Shown: positions 60,583 through 64,000 of the stretch, piece after piece
How the letters are laid out: the number at the start of each line of letters is the position of its first letter
Numbering within the stretch: position 1 is the first letter of the stretch
From: Lonicera japonica
Taxonomy: Eukaryota; Streptophyta; Magnoliopsida; Dipsacales; Caprifoliaceae
NCBI GenBank assembly: GCA_021464415.1
Contig: CM038466.1
Span: forward strand, 30,224,833 to 30,288,832
DNA: 64,000 nt
Direction: 5' to 3'
Translations under genes and position numbers: made by a program
The notes under the pieces: generated by a model
Seen by the model: the letters and a program-made list of their open reading frames with translations, nothing else
Database searches by the model: none
Told to the model about the DNA's origin: nothing

Positions 60583-61932
60583 TGTTAAGATCCTTTGTCT
60601 TTGAGTGTGTTTGTGGACCTTGTCTAAGTGTAAGTATAGAAGAACTTATTCTTTGACTTACTTCTTGTAATAATAACAATAATTATTAAGGGTGTTCAAG
60701 AACCGAACTAGACAGAACCAAATGGAACGACTGGACAAGACCAAAAAATAGTTTTTTTTTGGATTTTAGACATACAACAGTATAGTCCGGTCCAAAATTT
60801 TGGTCTTGCCAATTTTTATCCTTAAAAACTCGGACCGGATCAAATATACATACATTAAAAAACATATATACATCTTTTTCTTAAGCTAACCCTAATTCCT
60901 AAATAAACAACATACATGCCTGCCTCTTCAGTGTTGCGTTCTCTATCTTTCTATCACATTTTTTCTGCCCCTTCTCTCTCTCAAATTAAACACATATTCT
61001 AGTATCTCTGTCAAGGATTCTCAACAGTTAAGCAAGAAGCATCCATATGTATTTTTTTTAACTCAAAAGCACATCTCTCAAGCATTAAGAACTATCTCTC
61101 AAGGAATTGAAAAATTGATGGGTCTCTCCATTCAAACGTAACTAACCCATCTCGCCATTCAAATGCAACCAATATGTATTTTGGAGTTAAGTTCTCCTCT
61201 CTATATTAAAAACATTGATTTTTCTTATTTTGTTTTCTCAAATTTACGAATTCATTTGATTTTCTTCATATTTATACATATGTTTTGTGGATATATATTT
61301 GGGCTTTTTGTGGAAAAATCTTAATGAAGCAACAAATTATTTATGCAAATCCGTTCACAATGGAGGTTAATTTTTTTGGCCATAGTTATCTTGATTTTGA
61401 TTAGTTCAAAACAAAGACTCATTATAAAGCTTATAATCTTAGACCAATGAACCGACTCAGATCGGCCCGATCAAAACAGTCTGGTCCAGTCCAGTCCAGT
61501 CTTCGTCCGGTCCCAAAATTTAAAGGACCAATGTATTTTATATGGTTCATATTCAAGTTCAAGACTAGACCATAAACACCACTAATAATTATAGAAGAAA
61601 CAAGAAATTATATGTTGAAATAGGAATGAAACTCCCACTCAACGTTAAAACTAGAGAAGCAAAACAACAGATAGATAGTTTATTCACAAAACATTGTTTA
61701 AATACATACACCTAGTACAAGTTATCTAAAAGGCCCACTACCTACCCATAACTCCTAAATAAAAAGAGTTGCTCAACAAGACTCTCTACACAATTTGCAA
61801 CCAATAGGAGAGAAGATAAAACATGCCTACATTATAGGAACTACCTCAAGACCCACTTTAATACAACTACCCACACTAATGACCCATGCACATAATTAAA
61901 ATATTTTTAAAAAAGAAGCATAAAAAGTGGCA
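60583..61932 (-). mobile_element. 5' LTR of the Ty3/gypsy-type relic, split by a hAT-like element
   Basis: Two parts, 60583-60686 and 61585-61932, together give about 444 bases once one copy of the target duplication is removed, matching the 438-bp LTR at 54444. On this strand the position next to gag and the primer site makes it the 5' LTR. A TSD for the whole retroelement was not found. Confidence 0.78.
60687..61584. mobile_element. hAT-like non-autonomous element with perfect 8-bp target duplication
   Basis: The 898-bp element begins TAAGGGTGTTC and ends AACACCACTA, flanked on both sides by ATAATTAT (60679-60686 and 61585-61592). The other LTR shows the uninterrupted site. Subterminal 'ccggtcc' and 'ggtccagtcc' runs resemble the 17.5-kb element. 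No coding capacity. Confidence 0.88.
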
Positions 61933-64000
61933 TGTAATATTAGGGGCGTGAAAGTACGTCCTCTCTTGCTTGAAGCTTGTGAATAAGGTGGTGGATTTGT
62001 TTTATTGATTGTGAAAGATTAAATAGAGTTAAGTTAATTAAGTTATTAATTAAAAGTTAATTGTTTTAAACCATTGAATAAAGGGGTAATTTGGGTCGGG
62101 GAGGGGGGGAGGGGGGGTGGGGTGGGTTAGAGATAACATTTTAGTATAATAATCCAAAAATAATTAAGGGGTGTTTGTGACACAAAAAAGGGAACATATT
62201 TTTCGGCATCCATAATTAGTTAGGTTGTGTTGACACATATGGAGCATGTCTAGTGGTAAAATCTTAATAATTCAAATGTTATGGTTTTAAATCTCGTCTT
62301 CTCCTTTTCCTCGGTTGAGACCACCCAAATAAAAAAAAAGTTAAATTGTATTTACTTTTCAAAATATTACAGTGGATCACTTATTACTTTTGCATAATTT
62401 TTTTTTCTTACCGTATTAGTGAAAATCGGAAACTTATCGTTCAACTAAGCAAACCACCACTAGATCTCGTCACAACCTTCTTTCATCAAAATACATAATA
62501 TCAATCAATTATATACGATTTAAAATACAACACATTTGATAATTTTAATGCATGCATATAAATTAATTAAGGAAAAAGACATTAAATCTGATTTGTGACA
62601 ACTCAAAACCAACCTATTTATTATTACTTTTAAGAACATTGTAAACTCATGTTAGTTCTAAGGTTTTGTGGGGTATATAATTAAAATTTCTTTGAAGAAA
62701 TTATCATTAAACAAAGTGTTAATTCCCCCCCCCCCCCTCCCCTCTCTCTTGTTTTTTTCCATTCCAACAAGATATTACTTCAATTAACACATTTTTTTGA
62801 TGTGATCAATTTTTATGGAATCAATAATAACTTTTATTTTGGTCTATACTAGAATTCAGAGCACACATAATTCATATGTAATATTATATATGATATCGTA
62901 TAGACTTTTTAAAACACTTCAATAAAATTTGATTTTCTTCGATCAGGTCATAAAGTGATAAAGTGATGTTTTTGAATTTCTTTTTATTTTCTTTAGCATA
63001 CAAAATATTTTATCAATTTAATAGAGACATCATTAATCTTTCTCGCGCTTAAATAAAAGAATATTAGAAGTATATAGGGTACTAGATACTGGGCCCTTTA
63101 TTTACTTTATCAATAAATTGTAGGCCCTTAATTTAGACTGCTCAAGAGCAATTTTATGGGCATGTGTGATAGCCTAGGTAATCCTCTCAAGTTTATAGAA
63201 TCTCTTTCTTTATTTTCGAAAGTTTGAAATTTATAGTCTTACATCTTTCTCAAAATTTATAAATTTTATAACAATAATAAAGATAAATTATATTCTTGAA
63301 TTTAATTGATGAGTAGGTATATATAGGAAAATGGGCCGACCCAACAAGTTTTTAAGAAAGAGCGGACCTATAATTTTTAGATGGGGTAAATTGAATTAAG
63401 ACAAAATTTTATAACTATTTCTCAAAACTAAACATTTGTTCGGCAGTAAAAGTAATTTTAAGATTCTTAAATTAAAAAAAAAATCTAGTGAAATTTAATT
63501 ATATCTTATAAAAGAAAAGTTGGTCATAAAAATTATAGATGTAACATTAATTTAAATTAGATATTTGTTTGTTATAATAAAAATACGCACTTGTGTAACT
63601 TTGGATTCACCAAACATGTTTCCTTAGTAAATGGTCAAGAAGATTTGAGTGAATGTGAGTGTTCAGCCTAATTAAAAAAAAAATTGTCTTTGTGTGAGAG
63701 AATGTTTTTTTAGAGACAAAAAAAAAAGAACGAAAAAAAGGACCTTGTTTAAAAGTTCGAAAGTAAGTCCATCATATTTCCCTTTTAAAACATATCAATA
63801 AGTATATAAGTAGTATTCTTAATTAATAATTGATTTAAAAATTTATGCATTTCTTAAAAAATTCAAAAAGTTAAAAACAACTCCTAATTTACAAAACATT
63901 AAAAGCATGCTAGAGAGAAAGAAGAGAGAGAGATAGCCTTGGTTTGCTAGTTACGTAGTAGCTTTTTGTTATATATTATTATAGCATTTGTATTTTATTT
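61933..64000. other. Intergenic, nothing recognised
   Basis: AT-rich with G-rich (about 62098-62128) and C-rich (about 62725-62742) patches. A 'gtctagtggtaaaat' motif near 62250 resembles a tRNA-type A box. No gene seen. Confidence 0.45.

Noticed and set aside
1..64000. CRISPR arrays, bacterial operons, rRNA or intact tRNA genes
   Set aside because: None seen. The tRNA-like boxes lack a cloverleaf, and the sequence is plant nuclear DNA.

Overview
This window is nuclear DNA from a flowering plant, almost certainly a eudicot. It is very AT-rich, its genes have many short exons with GT-AG introns, and it carries plant-only gene families (EPFL peptide precursor, IQM calmodulin-binding protein, plant casein-kinase-1-like kinase) plus many MITEs, hAT, MULE, Ty1/copia and Ty3/gypsy relics and (GA)n microsatellites. 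I cannot name the species.

Layout. 1-3.4 kb: a Mutator-like transposase on the minus strand, complete across three exons except for one in-frame stop. It converges on the end of a plus-strand gene cut by the window edge. 6.1-15.9 kb: a 13-exon casein kinase 1-like gene (minus strand, 366 residues), with an intact reading frame through every splice junction. Its introns hold at least seven MITE-type insertions, two with perfect 9-bp target duplications, and a bZIP/W-box-rich promoter lies just upstream. 16.1-18.1 kb: nested MITEs and a hAT-like element. 18.96-20.79 kb: a two-exon EPFL secreted-peptide gene (minus strand). 20.8-35.7 kb: AT-rich intergenic DNA with foldback elements, an inverted pair of one TE family and a 0.5-kb direct repeat. 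35.8-40.1 kb: an 8-coding-exon IQM gene (minus strand, 490 residues) with a leader intron full of diverged repeats. 40.1-54.4 kb: gene-free, dominated by a ~2.95-kb tandem duplication (45.9-51.7 kb) and a ~0.5-kb tandem duplication (52.4-53.7 kb). 54.4-61.9 kb: a nest of dead retroelements. A Ty3/gypsy-type gag relic lies between two ~440-bp LTRs, is interrupted by Ty1/copia fragments, and has a hAT-like element inside one LTR. 61.9-64 kb: AT-rich DNA with no gene seen.

The three host genes all lie on the minus strand. They are unrelated in function: kinase signalling, apoplastic peptide signalling, and calmodulin-linked signalling. I saw no operon-like logic, RNA gene, CRISPR array or organellar insertion. 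The most distinctive structures are the near-intact MULE with its convergent partner, the bZIP/W-box promoter cluster, the repeat array with CCCGGG-centred palindromes in the IQM leader intron, the nested foldback DNA and the large tandem duplication with datable later insertions.
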